A DNA stretch of 64,000 bases, taken from NCBI GenBank assembly GCA_963733915.1, contig CAVTEP010000006.1, positions 62,001 through 126,000 of the forward strand. The letters are read 5' to 3'. The notes under the pieces are model-generated. The model searched no databases. It was not told where the DNA came from and saw only the letters and a list, made by a program, of their open reading frames with translations. Below are positions 63,697 to 64,000 of the stretch, piece by piece (position 1 is the first letter of the stretch; each line of letters starts with the position of its first letter). Source of the DNA: Sulfomarinibacter sp963733915. GTDB lineage: Bacteria; Acidobacteriota; Thermoanaerobaculia; Thermoanaerobaculales; Sulfomarinibacteraceae. Both the position numbers and the translations under genes were made by a program.

Positions 63697-63727
63697 AAAA
63701 AACGGCCCGCTCGGGAGCGGACCGGTC
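63697..63727. terminator. Bidirectional terminator-like hairpin upstream of the MipA gene
   Basis: Stem GGCCCGCT/AGCGGACC (63704-63723) with a CGGG loop. On the minus strand it is followed by TTTTTTG and a further T run; on the plus strand by GGTCTTT. On the minus strand it lies 63 bp upstream of the MipA gene, so it either blocks antisense from the right or attenuates the MipA transcript. Confidence 0.6.
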
Positions 63728-63753
63728 TTTAACACGCTCGTGACCTCCCGCCA

Positions 63754-63782
63754 TTGACCTCGACCGAGAGTGCGGCCATAGT
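63754..63782 (+). promoter_or_regulatory. Predicted promoter of the right-edge lipoprotein gene
   Basis: -35 TTGACC (63754-63759) and -10 CATAGT (63777-63782) with a 17-bp spacer, about 58 bp before the GTG at 63840. It overlaps no other gene. Confidence 0.5.
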
Positions 63783-63839
63783 GGAGAAACAGTCTCGGGA
63801 TGGACCTTCCAGCTCCGGACGTGGATCGGAGGATCAGAC

Positions 63840-64000
63840 GTGAAATTCGGATTATGGACAATAGTTGGGTGCGCCTTTCTGGCTTCGGCGTCGTTGGCCT
63901 GTGCGCAGCAGCCCGAGGCGGGAGTCGATTCGACCGCCGCTGTCAATGACCCGGTGGTAGCCAGGTTCGGCGATGACACAATCACCGAGTCCGAGCTCGA
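63840..64000 (+). CDS. Exported protein, possibly a SurA/PrsA-like peptidyl-prolyl isomerase (3' end outside window)
   Basis: A partial ORF of 53 codons from a GTG at 63840 with GGAGG eight bases upstream. FGLWTIVGCAFLASASLACAQQ is a signal peptide ending in a possible lipobox (SLAC). The first mature residues, DPVVARFGDDTITESELD, match the start of SurA/PrsA-type chaperone domains (family VVA.VNGE.IT.SEL). The rest, including any parvulin domain, lies outside, so the call is tentative. Confidence 0.55.
   Translation, partial: MKFGLWTIVGCAFLASASLACAQQPEAGVDSTAAVNDPVVARFGDDTITESEL

Overview
The window is about 64 kb of GC-rich (roughly 65 percent by eye), gene-dense bacterial chromosome with no rRNA, tRNA, phage, transposase or CRISPR array that I can recognise. 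A secreted protein of the VWFA-related Acidobacterial type (49033-50103), a DUF2231-type protein with a zinc ribbon, TAT and c-type cytochrome proteins, M16 peptidase pairs and the housekeeping gene set suggest an Acidobacteriota-like organism, possibly Thermoanaerobaculia. This is inference from families, not from a marker gene. Outer-membrane proteins (MipA/OmpV type, DUF1207) and lipoproteins show a diderm envelope.

Layout. 1-5.7 kb: 3' end of an acyl-CoA dehydrogenase, a zinc-ribbon membrane protein, a methyltransferase, a cyclophilin lipoprotein, an S41 peptidase and a bacterioferritin. 5.8-9 kb: a minus-strand redox operon (Fur/PerR regulator, diheme peroxidase, TAT phosphoesterase, monoheme cytochrome) with a readable promoter and terminator. 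9-21 kb: UbiB-family kinase, a structured-RNA candidate, an MBL hydrolase, SppA, and the AddB-AddA recombination nuclease. 21-24 kb: succinyl-CoA synthetase (sucCD) and a methyltransferase. 24-31 kb: a compact uncharacterised cluster of KamA-type lysine 2,3-aminomutase, two Ddl-like ATP-grasp ligases, a GNAT and a GNAT-HDAC fusion. 31-40 kb: an M16 peptidase pair, CoaX, PgsA, acetate kinase, a 3-hydroxyacyl-CoA dehydrogenase and TlpA. 40-50 kb: a Coa1-like protein, a cysteine-rich 4Fe-4S protein, MutM, a thioesterase, Xth, a HAD phosphatase, a LolD/FtsX-type exporter, a lipoprotein and the VWFA protein. 50-54 kb: a PhnDCE-type ABC importer. 54-64 kb: DUF1207, DUF1684, tandem ArsA-like ATPases, an Fe-S maturation trio (monothiol glutaredoxin, A-type carrier, YgfZ fused to TPR repeats), PepT, MipA/OmpV and the start of a lipoprotein.

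The most unusual feature is the intergenic DNA. Most gaps carry arrays of 7- or 8-bp units, often with the reverse complement 20-150 bp away. Three gaps (12.1, 58.0 and 61.0 kb) hold a related 430-500-bp composite element whose two ends are inverted octamer arrays, like a miniature transposon with low-complexity termini. Three other gaps hold REP-like hairpin doublets that show a compensatory base-pair change. Array units supply or abut the stop codons of several genes.

Five genes carry seven apparent frameshifts. Every one is repaired by removing a single base, so they are more likely consensus insertion errors than real gene decay. The best candidate for an undescribed pathway is the KamA/ATP-grasp/GNAT/HDAC cluster, which would make and modify a beta-lysine-like compound.
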